Positions 44,148-55,545 of a DNA stretch of 64,000 nucleotides are shown in pieces. The stretch spans positions 2,170,001 to 2,234,000 of the forward strand of contig CM060732.1 of assembly GCA_030704615.1 (NCBI GenBank). Direction: 5' to 3'. Below the pieces are notes generated by a model. It searched no databases. It was given only the letters and a program-made list of their open reading frames with translations, and was not told the DNA's origin. The first letter of the stretch is position 1; each line of letters opens with the position of its first letter. Source of the DNA: Takakia lepidozioides (lineage: Eukaryota; Streptophyta; Takakiopsida; Takakiales; Takakiaceae). Both the position numbers and the translations under genes were made by a program.

Positions 44148-47100
44148 TCAGAAAGCGTGTTGCATCTTTTGTTGCTCAATGTGATAACGTACCAGAAAAC
44201 AAGCAGCGTAGTATAACCCGCATCCCATGACAATACTTGCTACCTCCTTGGTCTTGGTATAAATGAGTCCATGTACAACCTGGAAAGCAATTAATTCCCT
44301 CAACATGGTACCTGCCTCGTGCCAGTATTGTGCAAAGTGATGATCTTCAATATGTCGATTGTTCGGAAGAACTTTAGTCCTAGTTGCCACTGGCAGCCAA
44401 ATACGCATGATTTGGTAGTAATGTGCGAATGACTGCGGAGGACTAAATTCTTTCCAAGCCAAATCCAACATGATGGGAATTTGGTTGAAGGGCATAATCA
44501 TAGCCCTACTGTACTCCCTTGCAGCTGGAGTTTTAGGTGGGTTAAAAGCAGCATTGCCCCATACCTCAGGCTGTGGTGGCTGTGGTGTGGTTGTAGTAAC
44601 AACAGGTCAGCTACTGGTACAGTGACTTGTTGTGGTGTTGGTGGTACTGGCTCTTGTATCATTGGCATCTCCTGCACCTCCTGTGAAGACTGAAAAGCCA
44701 AAGTTCTGGCTTGTAAATAAGAAGCCATTAGCTGTTCCTGAGGGATATAGACTCTTTTGTCGATGTTTGAAGTGAGGTCCTCCACTTGAGTCTGCAGTCC
44801 GTCTACATCCTCCTGTAACTCTGCTATCCTACTATAGACATTGTCTATAGTAGTTGTGGCAATGTTCTGCACTTGCAGTCTGAGCTCATTCATCTCGCTT
44901 TGGGTGAGCTTTCGTGGTGCTTTGCCCTCTACTGGCCCTTGTGCTAACCAGACCTGCATAAGGCTGTTATCCACCAAGTTGCTTGTGGTTCCCCTGAGAG
45001 TGCTCCTCTCTTAGCTTGTACACTTCTAACTGCTGTTGTAAAGCCTCCATGCGCTTCGCCTGAGGTTCAACCAAATTGCATAGCAGCAAGTAGATTATTG
45101 CTTCCTTCCAAGCCTTGTTAGTGACCGCGATTTCATTTCTATTGGCCATGACGTTTGTTGCAACTCCACGATGTGCTTCTCTTGATCAGCTTCAACCTGC
45201 CTGTATTGCTTGAAAGTATCCTCATTGCGACAGATTGTATTCTTCATATCGACAATGAGTTTCATTTGCTCAACATTCTCTTCTTCTGCCTTCGTACATT
45301 TTTCCGCTTGACTGTTTATTTCTTTGTAGATTGGTCAAGCATAGTTGTGAATGTAGCACATTGTATCGCCATCCTGTCATGCACTGTCTGCAACTCCGTA
45401 TGTAGTGCATTCACTTCTTGCAACTTGCTTTCATGCTGCACCTGCATTTGGTATAGCTGTTGCTTATGTGCTTCGTGCAACTGGTCTTGCGCGAGGCCTG
45501 CCTCAATCAATTGTTCCTTGGCCAATTGCAAAGCCGCTTCTGTATTTCCAAGTCCTGCTGCATCTTGAGAGTGACCTCTTCATCGACCTTGTTTGCACAC
45601 TCAGTGGCTAGTCGAGCCTCAAACTCCTTCCTGAGTTCCTCTCTCAAGGCTGTCAATTGGGTAGTTGGAACATGGGATTTGACATAAGTCCCCAACAAAT
45701 TAAGTGTCCTGCCTATGGAACTCATCAGCATTGCCTGTTGAGGGTCATCATGGTGAGGTTGCTGCTGTTCCTCCTGATCCTCAACAGTGTGATGTCTCAC
45801 GAACCACTCAGGCCATTGTCCCACCGGATTTTCTTCCTGAACCACTTCATCTATCACCGGTGCTACAGTGTCATGACCTTCCGCCTGTGGTACCTCCGAC
45901 ACAGGTGTGTGTATTATATGCACCTCAGGATTTCCCTTGGGCAACTGTTGCACCTCTGGAATCTCTGTCTCCTTGACCAGACCAGAATATTCATAGAGAA
46001 GGTCCCCCTTCTCATTTCTGCCACTATCTGTTCTGTAGTTGGAATATCTAACCCTTCTCTTTCCAAATCAATTATTTCTGGTTGAGCTGCATGGACAACT
46101 TGTGACCTTGTGACAAGTCGATCAGCTGGCTGTGATGGTTGTGATACTGAAGTAACTTCCTCCTCCCTCTCTGAAGGTCCTGCTTCCAGTAATAGCATTT
46201 CTCTGTGCTGCTGTGCCCCTTCCTGCACATGAGCTTGGGAAACATTATCATGCGGAATCCGTGAAGCCAGTGGATCCGCCACTACAGTCTTTCCCCGTCT
46301 CTGCCTCTTAGTCTCGGGTTGCCTGCTAGTCCACCCTCACTGTGTGAAGAGCCTTGCTCTTCCATTGCAGTGGTTTCTGGCTCAAACACTCCCATCTCCT
46401 TTCTTTCTTGCGCATCAAGTATGCCAGAATCAAGAATTATTTGAGCAATGATTGGGCCAGACACTATGATAGGAGACTTTGCGTAGTACCTTGTAATCTT
46501 TTCATCTCCTCTACCAGTGCGTTGTACATTATGTCCGCCCATTGTACCTCTTGTCCCTTCAGGGCTTTGAGTATTTCCTCCGTGAAGGATCTGCTCAAAT
46601 ACTGTTGGTTCTGTTTCATGGCAATCAGAACGTTCAATACCTGGCCTACCTCTTTAGCCCTGGGTACACAGCCTTGGTACAAGCATAACCCTGAGTTTTA
46701 AAGAAACTCCCTTCTTGGAATAAGTCCCCTATTTGCAGTCTTGCCCTGTGTCCTCCACATGCACCTGACCTGCTGGCAATCGAAACAATTGCTGGAGGTA
46801 TAGGGGAGTAATCATTAATTCAACTCCCTTCACCGTTGTTGTTCCTGTCCTTGGCTCAAAGTTCTGCAAAATTGTAACATGTACTGTCTATGGTGTAATG
46901 TCCAATCTAGCTTTGCAATCCTTGCAATCTCAGCTCCTCCAGTATCTGTATCGCCTGTGGGGTAGCAATCGTTTGTTTCTGCAGAATTGTGGTGCTCTTC
47001 ACCCTGATTTCCTCCATTCCTCTCACTCTCTTCATTTTAGACTCACAGAACTGTTTTGGCTGTAACAACTGCAGAAATGCCTGTAGTGCACAAAGCATAA

Positions 47101-47266
47101 ACGTATGGTTGCCACAGAAAGCTATGGGTAATTTCTTGTAAGCCTGCGGGGCTTGCAAGCATCGCTCAAGAGAAAAGCTCCGCTCTGTTCTTTCGTGTCT
47201 ATGCTGCGTAAGTAATATTGCGAGCGTATAGTCTGTTAGTTCCTCCATAGTTTCCAAGCTAAGCAT
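44148..47266 (-). pseudogene. Element F extra 3' ORF with coiled coil, downstream of integrase
   Basis: A chain of minus-strand frames follows in order: 47266-46907 (MLSLETMEELTDYTLA), 46682-46464, 46542-46282, 46282-45914, 45953-45507, 45531-45316, 45149-44967, 44977-44498 and 44501-44148. The overlaps and shifts look like one protein of about 950-1000 residues broken by indels. The middle is predicted coiled coil by eye (heptad-like IAELQEDVDGLQTQVEDL; QLHEAHKQQLYQMQVQHES); the segment before it is acidic and proline-rich. Near the C-terminus a hydrophobic stretch (IVMGCGLYYAACFLV) could span a membrane. Its place between pol and PPT is that of the env-like or extra ORF known in some Athila, SIRE and Ogre elements. 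No motif proves a function. Confidence 0.6.
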
Positions 47267-47694
47267 TGATGGTCTGTCCCGTCGAGACGCCCGTTACTCA
47301 GAACGACGCCGCCTCTTGCGCTCAATTTCCCTCCATTTTCTTGATCCTTTCTGGTTTTCTATTGGCTGTATCCGCTGTGACTGGATTTTAGATTTTATTT
47401 CTTTAGTGGACTTTCCCTGCTGGATAGTCCACTAGGATCACACATGTGACAAGAATTTCGCTTTTCTGTACTTGCCGTTCGTTCCGTTTCCCTTTTTCCG
47501 TATTCATTAATGGGCCCGCCTTTCATCCCTTTTGACGGCCGTTCTTGTCCTCTTTCTTTATGACACCTGTTCTTGCACTTCCTTCTCAGCTGTGTGTCGC
47601 GCCCTGACTTCCACGTGTCTATTTTTAAACTATTTCCGTTTTTTCTTCCGTCAGCCATTTCCTGAAGTTATTGTGCGTCACCTGTCACTGATTC
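47267..47694 (-). other. Element F linker with a short basic frame
   Basis: Contains an 87-codon minus-strand frame (47658-47395) rich in K and R, starting MADGRKNGN. It may be an N-terminal piece of the extra ORF or chance. No domain recognised. Confidence 0.35.
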
Positions 47695-47935
47695 TATGGA
47701 TCGTGTAACCCTAGTAGGCTGTGTTGAGCTGTGACAGGCTGTGTCATACTGTGGTTGTGAAGGCTGTGATGCACTGTGGTAAGCTGTGATAGGCTGTGAC
47801 ACGCTGTCTGTGGGTGTGTGGTTGTGATAGGCTGTGTTGCGCCGTGCTGGGCTGTGATAGGCTGTGTCACGTCGTGATGGCTGTGATAGGCTGTGTTGCA
47901 TGGCTGTGATAGGCTGTGCTATAGGCTACTGTGCG
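47695..47935. repeat. GGCTGTGATA minisatellite in element F internal region
   Basis: About 240 bp of irregular GGCTGTG(A/T) units on the plus strand, of the same sequence class and orientation as the minisatellite inside the LTRs but 4 kb away from them. A minus-strand frame across it (HSQPS repeats) is an artefact of the repeat. Confidence 0.8.
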
Positions 47936-48114
47936 TGTTTGCCGCCCTGGTCATATATGCTGGCCTAGCGACAAGTGCTCCATACTCCGTTGTAACACTG
48001 GTGCAGCCCGTGACTGCTCTTGCGTTTCAACATGCAAATCATGCTGCAAGGTTTGTCATGGATACCACTGTACCCCTTCAACTTATTGCATTGACTCTTC
48101 CCAGCATTTCTTTG

Positions 48115-49191
48115 TTAATGGTTTGTAACATGGCGTGTTGTTATCATACATCTTTTGTATGACATAAGGTCCTTTCCATGGTGATTTAAGCTTAGAAGCT
48201 TTAATCTTTCCTTTCTTCTGCAACCATAGAACCAAATCCCCGTCTTAAAAGTCTTTAACTTGCCTTCATCAAACTGTTCCTTTCTCTTCATCTGAATTCT
48301 GGTCATATTATCAGCTGCATCAGCACGTACTTCTTCCACATGGTATAATTCATGTTTCCTGACCTTAATGGAATCTTGCAATTCCATTCTTTTCCCCACT
48401 CCGTTCTCATGGTAGGTAACAGGAATTCCACTGGAAGTAAGGCTTCCATACCATAAACTAATTGGAATGGTGTATACTTAGTGGTGACTTTATATGAAGT
48501 CCTGTATGACCACAAAGCTGTCAGCAGCTTTGTATCCCAATCCGTTCTGTTTGCATTGACTATCTTAGCCAAGATAGTACATAGTATTTTGTTAGCCTCT
48601 GCCTGCCCATTACCCTGTGGGTAATATGTTGTACTCTTTCTATGCACAATCATGAACTCTTTAGTCAACAACTCAATGGTCTCATTCATGAAGTGACTTC
48701 CCTGATCACTGATAAATTCTAAGGGACAGCCAAATCGTGTAAGTATGTTCTCGTACAGGAACCTTGCTGTGGACTTGGCTGTGTTGTCCCTCAAAGCTTT
48801 AGCTTCCACCCACTTAGTATAATCAGTGGCTGTAATTATGTACCTGTTCGTGTATTCTTGGCTGGTGGGTTAATTGGTCCAACAAAGTCTAGTCCCCATT
48901 TCTGAAATGGTTCCGTAGGCATTGTAGGATGCAAGGCCATCCTTCCAGATCTCTGCAAAGGTCCTAGCCTCTGACATTCATCACACTCTGACAATACTCG
49001 TGTACATCTTTGAACAAAGTAGGCCACCAGTAACCTGCGAGTAGTATCTTCCTACTGGTAGTCTCTTCTCCAAAATGACCTCCAGCCACTCCTTTATGAA
49101 CTTCCTCCAAAACTTTATTTACTTCATGGTGGTACAAGCATCGTTTTAGTACTCCATCAGGTCCTAGCTTATACATTCTGCTTCCTACCAT
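48115..49191 (-). pseudogene. Element F integrase
   Basis: Minus-strand pieces 49191-48964, 49027-48836, 48809-48303 and 48399-48115. The HHCC finger begins HHEVNKVLEEVHKG, but the CxxC half is hit by a 1-base loss relative to element C (CQSCDECQ). The core has GLDFVGP (Asp), FISDQGSHF (Asp) and NGQAEANK (Glu), so the three catalytic acids are all present across frames. The C-terminal part is basic (RKHELYHVEEVR, RRKERLKLLSL). No chromodomain. It would insert the cDNA; frameshifts make this copy non-functional as written. Confidence 0.87.
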
Positions 49192-49495
49192 AGTATAAGG
49201 TAAAGCTTTGATAGCGATTCTCTTCCTCTGCTCCTTACCATAACTAGGTGGGCACTGACCATGAGCAAGGTAGTATCTGATTGGCCACTGCCAATCTAAC
49301 CATCATCTGCACTTCAGCAAAGAAACGCATCTGGTAATTGATCATCTATCCTGTGGCTGGTTCTCCTTGTGAGACAAATGATCCGCCACAAGATGCAGTC
49401 TCCAGGCTTGTAAACAACCTCGAACTCAAACTCGTGCAAGATTATCAAACCATCTTGCTATTCTTCCGCTTATCAGAGGTTTGTTCCCAGGTATA

Positions 49496-49929
49496 TCAGA
49501 GCCTGGTGATCCACATAGAACATAAACTTCTTGCCCAAAGGTAATGCCTGAATTTCTTCACTGCATAGATCATTGCCAATGCTTCTCTTTCCGTTGTGCT
49601 ATAGTTCCTTTCAGCACTGTTCATCAACCGGCTAGCATAGTACACAGGTGAATCTATATTTCCTGTAACATTCTGGGCTAACACCGCTCCCAACGCTTCT
49701 CCTGATGCATCGCAGTGAACATGAAAATACACCAGTGAGGGTTAATCAGCACAGGTGTAGTTGTTACTGACAGTGTAAGTTCCTCAAACGCCTGTTGACA
49801 TTCAGCTGTCCAGGCAAACACTGCATCTTTCTCAGAAGCTTGCTCAATGGTGCTGCTATTTGTGCATACCTTTTGACAAATCTTCTGTAATAACTGGTTT
49901 GCCCAAGGAATCTCCTTAGACTTTAACAT
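49496..49929 (-). pseudogene. Element F RT thumb and RNase H
   Basis: 49929-49678 holds FAWTAECQQAFEELTLSV and the RT-RNase H connection. 49732-49496 holds HVHCDASGEALGAVLAQN (first catalytic Asp), YYASRLMNSAERNYSTTEREALAMIYAV (in two parts; catalytic Glu), then breaks near 49560. The remaining RNase H (VDHQAL, LVADHLS) is recognisable to about 49300 in other frames. Confidence 0.82.
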
Positions 49930-49949
49930 TCACTGGTGGTGGAGAGGCT

Positions 49950-51265
49950 TTAATGGACTCTGTCTTCTGGGATCCACAAGAGTCCCTTCTTACACACAAT
50001 GTGTCCCAGAAGCACCCCTGAGTTCACACAGAAAGTACACTTCTCTGGATTCAGGCCCAGACCTCTCATCCTGCATCTGGCCAAACATAACTCCAATTTA
50101 TGCAAGTGCTCATTCTTAGAGCTGTACACACTGAAATCATCCAAGAATACCTGCATGAAATCATCCAGATACTCATGAAAAGATTCACTTATCACTCTCT
50201 GAAAGGTCGCTGGTGCATTACAAAGTCCAAAGGGCATGACTTTGTATGCATAAGCCCCCCAGTCTGTGATGAAAGCTGTTTTCCCTTGGTCTTCTTCTGC
50301 CACTTGCACTTGATTATAACCACTGAAGCCATCCATGAATGAGTACATCTCATGGCCTGCCACAGTGTCTAATACTGCTTCTGTGAATGGCAAAGGGAAA
50401 GGATCTTTCTTCGTACAAGCATTCAGCTTCTTATAGTTCACACATACTCTTAGTTTGCCATTCTTCTTGGGAACTATAACAATGGGTGACAACCAAGTTG
50501 TATACTCTATTGGGTATATAAACTTAGCCTCAGCCAACTTCTTTATCTCTTCTCCAACCTTCTGTGCGTAGTTGGGATTCATTCTATACCTCGCCTGCTT
50601 GATTGGTACTGACCCTGGTTCCAGTTCAATCTTATGCTGACAGACTTCAGGTGGTATCCCTTTTAGATCCTCATAGCTCCAAGCAAATACATCTCTGTAT
50701 TTGATGAACAAGCTTTTAGCTTCTTCGAAAATTCCGGCTCCAAATCAGCTCCTACTTTCACCATCCTCGGTTCCTCTTTAGTTCCCACATTTACTTCCCT
50801 CACCTGCTCATCAGCTGTGATTGTCCAACCAGTCACCACTTCATCCTGTAAGCTCACAGTGGCTGGTTCTTCTAGGATTTCTATTTCTCCTTCTCTTTCT
50901 TCATAGAAATGTGATGGGTAAATGCTGGTTTCCTCTTCAGTTGGTGTTGCTGTCACTACACCACAGCAGATACCTCTCAAACAACTTAGGCTTTCCAGCC
51001 GCATCTCTGCAACCTGCTCCCACTCTGGGTGTGCAGCAAATAGGGTAGCTTCCTGCTCCTCATCCAGTCCTCCTTTCCAGTCATACTCTCCTCCTCGAGG
51101 TCTTCTTGTAGCAGGTAATCTACTAGATTTCTTTGTGGTAATTTGTATCTCGTGTATCCCATTATGCACGGTTAGTAACTGAGAATTCCAGTCATGGAAT
51201 ACCCTGGCCTGTTTCAGCCACGGACGTCCCAATAATAAGGAGTAAGCCTCCATGACTTCATCCAT
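49950..51265 (-). pseudogene. Element F protease C-terminus and reverse transcriptase
   Basis: 51265-50663 carries LLLGRPWLKQARVFHDW (protease end) and an acidic linker. A shift near 50720 leads to 50711-49950, an open RT: PIKQARYRMNPNYA, WLSPIVIVPKKNGKLR, FMDGFSGYNQVQV, MPFGLCNAPATFQR and intact VFLDDFSVYSS, ending at a frameshift after LLGHIVCKKGLL. Unlike element C the codon before VFLDD is sense (CAG). Best RT of this family in the window. Confidence 0.9.
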
Positions 51266-51391
51266 TTCAATACAGTTACTGTGATCATAAAGATCATCTT
51301 CTGTATCTGTATCTTAACTCCTCTTATTAATCCCAATGGCTGTACACTTCTTTGATCTGCCATTGTTACTGTAAATGGGGCTGGTTTCATG

Positions 51392-53617
51392 TTACTTAGA
51401 CCAAGCTTCTTTTAATTGGTCTGTCATGATATTTACTCCAGAACCTCCATCTATCAGTACATCAGTTAGTTCTGTGCTTCCAATTCTCAATTGGATTACT
51501 GGCATAGAATCATCAAAGTCCATGACTGTTTCTCGCCCTTCCGGCTTCACATTATAACTGGTCACCTTGCTGTTCAGGTCTGTGTTTCCTGTCTCCTGGG
51601 CAATTCGATTGATTGCTTGATACAGCCTGTGCCTACAATAAGGTGCCACAGCTAATAGCTGTCCAATGGTAATTTCTGCTTTGGTCTGGCATATTACTTC
51701 AGCCAAAGTCTCTCATTACTTTGCATGTCTGCATCTTCTTTTTCCTTTCTTCCTCACTCCCTTCTTCTTCTCCATCAGAATCAGAGGAATCTGCCACAGG
51801 AATATCAGTACTCTTCTGCATTTCCTTATAGTATCTGCCACTTCCTTGTGCAGTTCCTTCTCATCTTTCCAAGTCTCTTCATCTTCAGGCATATCATTGC
51901 CACTTCATTATCATCTTCTTCCTCTACTACTGGAGGTATTAGTTTGGCTTTACTTCTTGTTACTATCATTGTACTTACTTCTGGTACAACACATGGCCTA
52001 ACCATGTGAGCTGCCACCACTGGGCCCTCATTCACAGGAGCTCTCATCTCATTCTGGTGTCTTATCCAGAATGAACAGGCTGCCCTGCGTCCTGGCTGAT
52101 TACAATAGTAACATAGTTCTTCACCATTGGGTCCTCGCCCTTGGTCTGTTCTTGGATTATTTCTATAATCCTGATTCCCGGGCTGGTAATTCCCCTTGGA
52201 TTACCCTGATAGTTGCCTCTGGAATTTCCTTGGTAATTCCCTCTTGAATTACCTCTCCCTTCCATGCCATTGTTATAACCACCAGACCTACCATAGTGGT
52301 CCTGATCATTGTTTCTTCTTGGCTGGGGCTGCACCTGATGCACCCTTACTTGCCTAGGTTCTCTTGCAGCTGTCCTTCTGTTGTAGTAACAATTCTCAGT
52401 AGAATGGTTATCCATTACAGTGTTTCTCCTTCATGTGGCATTGTGGTGGTATGGCCTTCATTCTGGCACTTTGCACACCATACACCCTTCCTCCAATGTG
52501 TTGCAGCCTCTGTGGCATACTTCTTCAAGATTTCTTCCAATCTTTTTTCATAGTTATCCCTCTTCAACTTCTCCTTTCTCTTACTCTTTCTTTTTAGTTC
52601 TGCTCTTCTTCTTCATCTGACTCATCCTCAGAGTCCTCATCATCCTTTTTTCTCTCCTGAGCATTCCCAATTGCTCAATTCTGTTGCAGTTTCAAATGCT
52701 CCTCCACTGTATTATGGGGTAACATATCCACTTTCTTTTGCAACTCTGGTCTTAGTCCACTCACAAACCAAGTCTTCTGTAAACCGGCTGGTACTGCAGC
52801 CAGCTTTTTCATCATCAATTCCATCTTCTCCATATACTCTTCAACAGTTTCATGCTTCTTCTGCTTCAGCTGTTGTAAACTTCCATACACTTCATCCTCA
52901 GTTTTACTTGTCCTGAACCTATTTCGAAATGCTGTATTCAAGCCATTCCAGGTTAGGAAATGATTATCAGGGAATCTTGCATACCATTCACTTGCTTTCT
53001 TGATAAGTGAACAAGGAAACAATCTCATCTTGGCATCATCGCCATTCTCATTGTTCACTATACACATGTGCTCAAATTGGCTAATGTGTACATCGGGATC
53101 CCCTTTTCCTGAATATATTGGAAAGGGTGGTTTTGCCCGTGTTGGTTGTAACGCCATCTGTGGCCCTACCTTCTGCCCACTGACAGGTGCTGGCACCCTT
53201 GCTGGTGCTGGTCCTTCTGGACCTGTTGTTTTGTGGTGGATCTTCCACCAAGTGGTGGCCCTTGAGCACTCCTGCTTCTGGCCCCACGATATTCACAGTA
53301 TTCCCAGCTTCAGTTGCACTACTTCCCACACTCCCTGTCCCCCCAGAGCCAGATCCAGGCAGCCCGCCTGATCCCCCTGAGCCGACACCTTCGTTGGCCT
53401 GTGATCCAAGTGCTCCACTTGATCCAGGTCCAACGGGTTGGGATGTCCTGGTTGTAGTCTCAACCTCAGCTGTTGGGTCTACTTCTTCATATTCTTCCTC
53501 TTCCAATTTCTTCTCTCTGTTTTCATCCTCCAAGTTCTGCCCTTGGGTTTCTTCTTCACTCATGTAACTCAACTGTAATGGTGTTGGAGAGTCTGAACTC
53601 TCCGTTGGCTCTGCCAC
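51392..53617 (-). pseudogene. Element F gag and protease active site (single copy)
   Basis: Minus-strand pieces 53617-53081 (serine/glutamate-rich N-terminus), 53196-52675 (capsid: WYARFPDNHFLTWNGL, FVSGLRPELQKKV), 52415-52062 (RG-rich tract), 52047-51826 and 51706-51392 (acidic region, then TELTDVLIDGGSGVNIMTD, the protease active site). The knuckle corresponding to CTICKMDNHSTENC is cut by a small deletion at 52415-52425. Unlike element C, this segment occurs once, which gives the ancestral arrangement. Confidence 0.88.
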
Positions 53618-54001
53618 ATCCTCTCTCCTTCTTCACCTTCTGCTTCAGAAACTGGAGTTCCTGCTTTTGGTGTTCCATGCCAACTCTTATCAAATTTCTG
53701 TCAAATCTTTTATCCAGGGATGTACCTCAGATCTTTCACCTCGTGATTGATCTTCTTCCGTACCAATTCCCTTAATCTTTCTTGCAAAGAAACAGAAGGA
53801 GTGGCATCCAACTCTAGTTCTTCCGGTATGGTGATGTACTCTTTGATCTTAATGGTGTGAGAGGTCCAGATGATTCCCCTATGTCTATTCCTCTCTCTCC
53901 AAAGATATGGATAATTAGCTTTCAGATAGCTTTTCTTTTTGCTGAATATCTCTGGCGTCTAGCTTCTCTTTCATCACTCATGTCCCATGTCTTTCATTTT
54001 T

Positions 54002-54480
54002 TTAATGTGGCAATAACCAAAACTCTCTTCTGTAATATCTCTCGTATATGCCTGGGTTTCTTTCAAGCTTCAATGCACCCTTGGCTATACTTGAAGTCTC
54101 CGTTACCATATAACCATATGGCAAACAAGTCTGAAAGCTGTTCTTGGTGTGAGTTTGATCCACAAAATATCCTTTGGAATCCAATTCTTTACCAGTACAA
54201 GCTCTTCATGCATATGAGTATAAACATTCACCTTTCTTTTCTTCCCAGCTTCAAACTCTACTCGCTTAATGGATAGCAATGCTATCACATAAACCAATGT
54301 TGGTAACCAACGTGCTCTTCCTCTACAGGCTACCTGATAAATCTTTATCACTCCTTTCTCCAGACCCCATTCCGGATCAGCATCATGCACTCGCTTAAGA
54401 ATATTTTCTTTACAACCGTCTGGCAATTCCAAGAACCTTTGAAAGAATTGTTTTGGACAATCTTTCTTCCTTCGTTCCAC
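54002..54480 (-). pseudogene. Element F leader ORF
   Basis: Minus strand: FFQRFLELPDGCKENIL, HDADPEWGLEKGVIKIY, RGRARWLPTLVYVIALL, NVYTHMHEELVLVKNWIPK and, after a 1-base loss near 54132, YERYYRREFWLLPH. Equivalent to the element C leader. It sits between PBS and gag and is likely the gag N-terminus; no known domain. Confidence 0.6.
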
Positions 54481-54568
54481 AGGGAATTTGATTCACTTCA
54501 AATTCTTTAATGGTCCAACCACCATGATCCCACCAGATGCCTTCACATCTGGTTGTTCATTACCAGTC

Positions 54569-54585
54569 CCCCAGTATGGTCGCCA
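54569..54585 (-). other. Element F primer-binding site
   Basis: Minus strand TGGCGACCATACTGGGG, two bases inside the 5' LTR, identical to the element C site. Confidence 0.75.
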
Positions 54586-54587
54586 AA

Positions 54588-55545
54588 TGTCGCGCGGCTT
54601 TTACTCACCCATCCCTTCGCTATTCGAGGCGGAAACTCCAAGATAGAAGAGTTGGAAATCTCTAAGTACTCAGCCCGCGCAGAACAATCAGTCATGACCT
54701 ACAGCTAGTGTATCATGGGGGTGTTTCCTATTTGTTTCCCTTTTGGCATTCATGTTAGCTACCTTACCATTGATAATTAAGTATCAGTTTGCTTTATCAA
54801 TCTATTGGATTCCATCAACTCATCCATTCATTCCACAGCTTCACTCAGATCTCTCTACACAGTGTGATTGTATCGTAAAAGTATCCGATTATGATTTATC
54901 AGGTATCAGGCCGAAGCCATTGTGTCTCTAATCTGCTCTACAATATCACTACGCTTGCATATAACAAGCATCTACTAATCCTCTCCTCTTCACCGTGCTC
55001 CCCATCTTTGCTTCCGATCCTCCTCTCCGCTCCATCTCCTCTCATGCATGACCAGAAGTCCTCCTCCGAATAATAATCCTCCTTCCTGCTTCTCCCTTTA
55101 TCTTCCTACCCGTGTGGCTCTAACCGTTTCCCTCACTAACCGTCGTCTGTGAACTAACATGTTCCATTTGCAGGTGTTGTTCCCACAGTCGTTCCCTGTC
55201 CTGCTCTCCGTTCCCTATGGTCGACAGCTGTGTCAAGATGTGACTGGCTGTGTGAAACTGTGACGGGCTGTGACGGCTGTGTTGTGTTGGCTGTGACGGT
55301 CTGTGTTGGCTGTGTCCTGTGATGCGGGTGTGTGGGCTGTGTGGCTGTGTCGGCAGTGTGGCTGTGTCGGTTGTGACGACTGTGACAGGCTGTGTCGGCT
55401 GTGTCGGCTGTGACGGGCTGTGTAACCCCCCTCTACAGTGCGCTGCTGTCACCCCTAAGGCTCCTGTTGGTCTCAGTCTGTGCAAAAATTAAGGGTACCC
55501 TACAGATCCCGTATAAATGTCTAAGTCCCAGACAATCCTCTAACA
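54588..55545 (-). repeat. Element F 5' LTR
   Basis: 958 bp, plus-strand ends TGTCGCGCGGC and CTCTAACA. It matches 42402-43481 with scattered substitutions and a shorter GGCTGTG tract (about 55225-55425). Confidence 0.92.

Larger units (their letters stand above)
42402..55545 (-). mobile_element. Element F: full-length OTA-like Ty3/gypsy retrotransposon inserted in the satellite
   Basis: 13.1 kb on the minus strand: 5' LTR (54588-55545), PBS, leader, gag, protease, RT, RNase H, integrase, then a 4-kb 3' region with a minisatellite and an extra ORF, a polypurine tract and the 3' LTR (42402-43481). The flanks are CCTGT (42397-42401) and CCTGC (55546-55550); the uninterrupted satellite reads ...CAACCTGCCATAG, so this is a 5-bp target-site duplication with one later change. 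The satellite resumes in phase on the right. All coding frames carry indels or stops, so the copy looks dead unless the indels are sequencing errors. Confidence 0.93.

Noticed and set aside
42402-55545. Endogenous pararetrovirus or env-bearing virus
   Set aside because: LTRs, tRNA-type PBS, PPT, target duplication and Ty3 domain order identify a retrotransposon; there is no movement protein or recognisable envelope.
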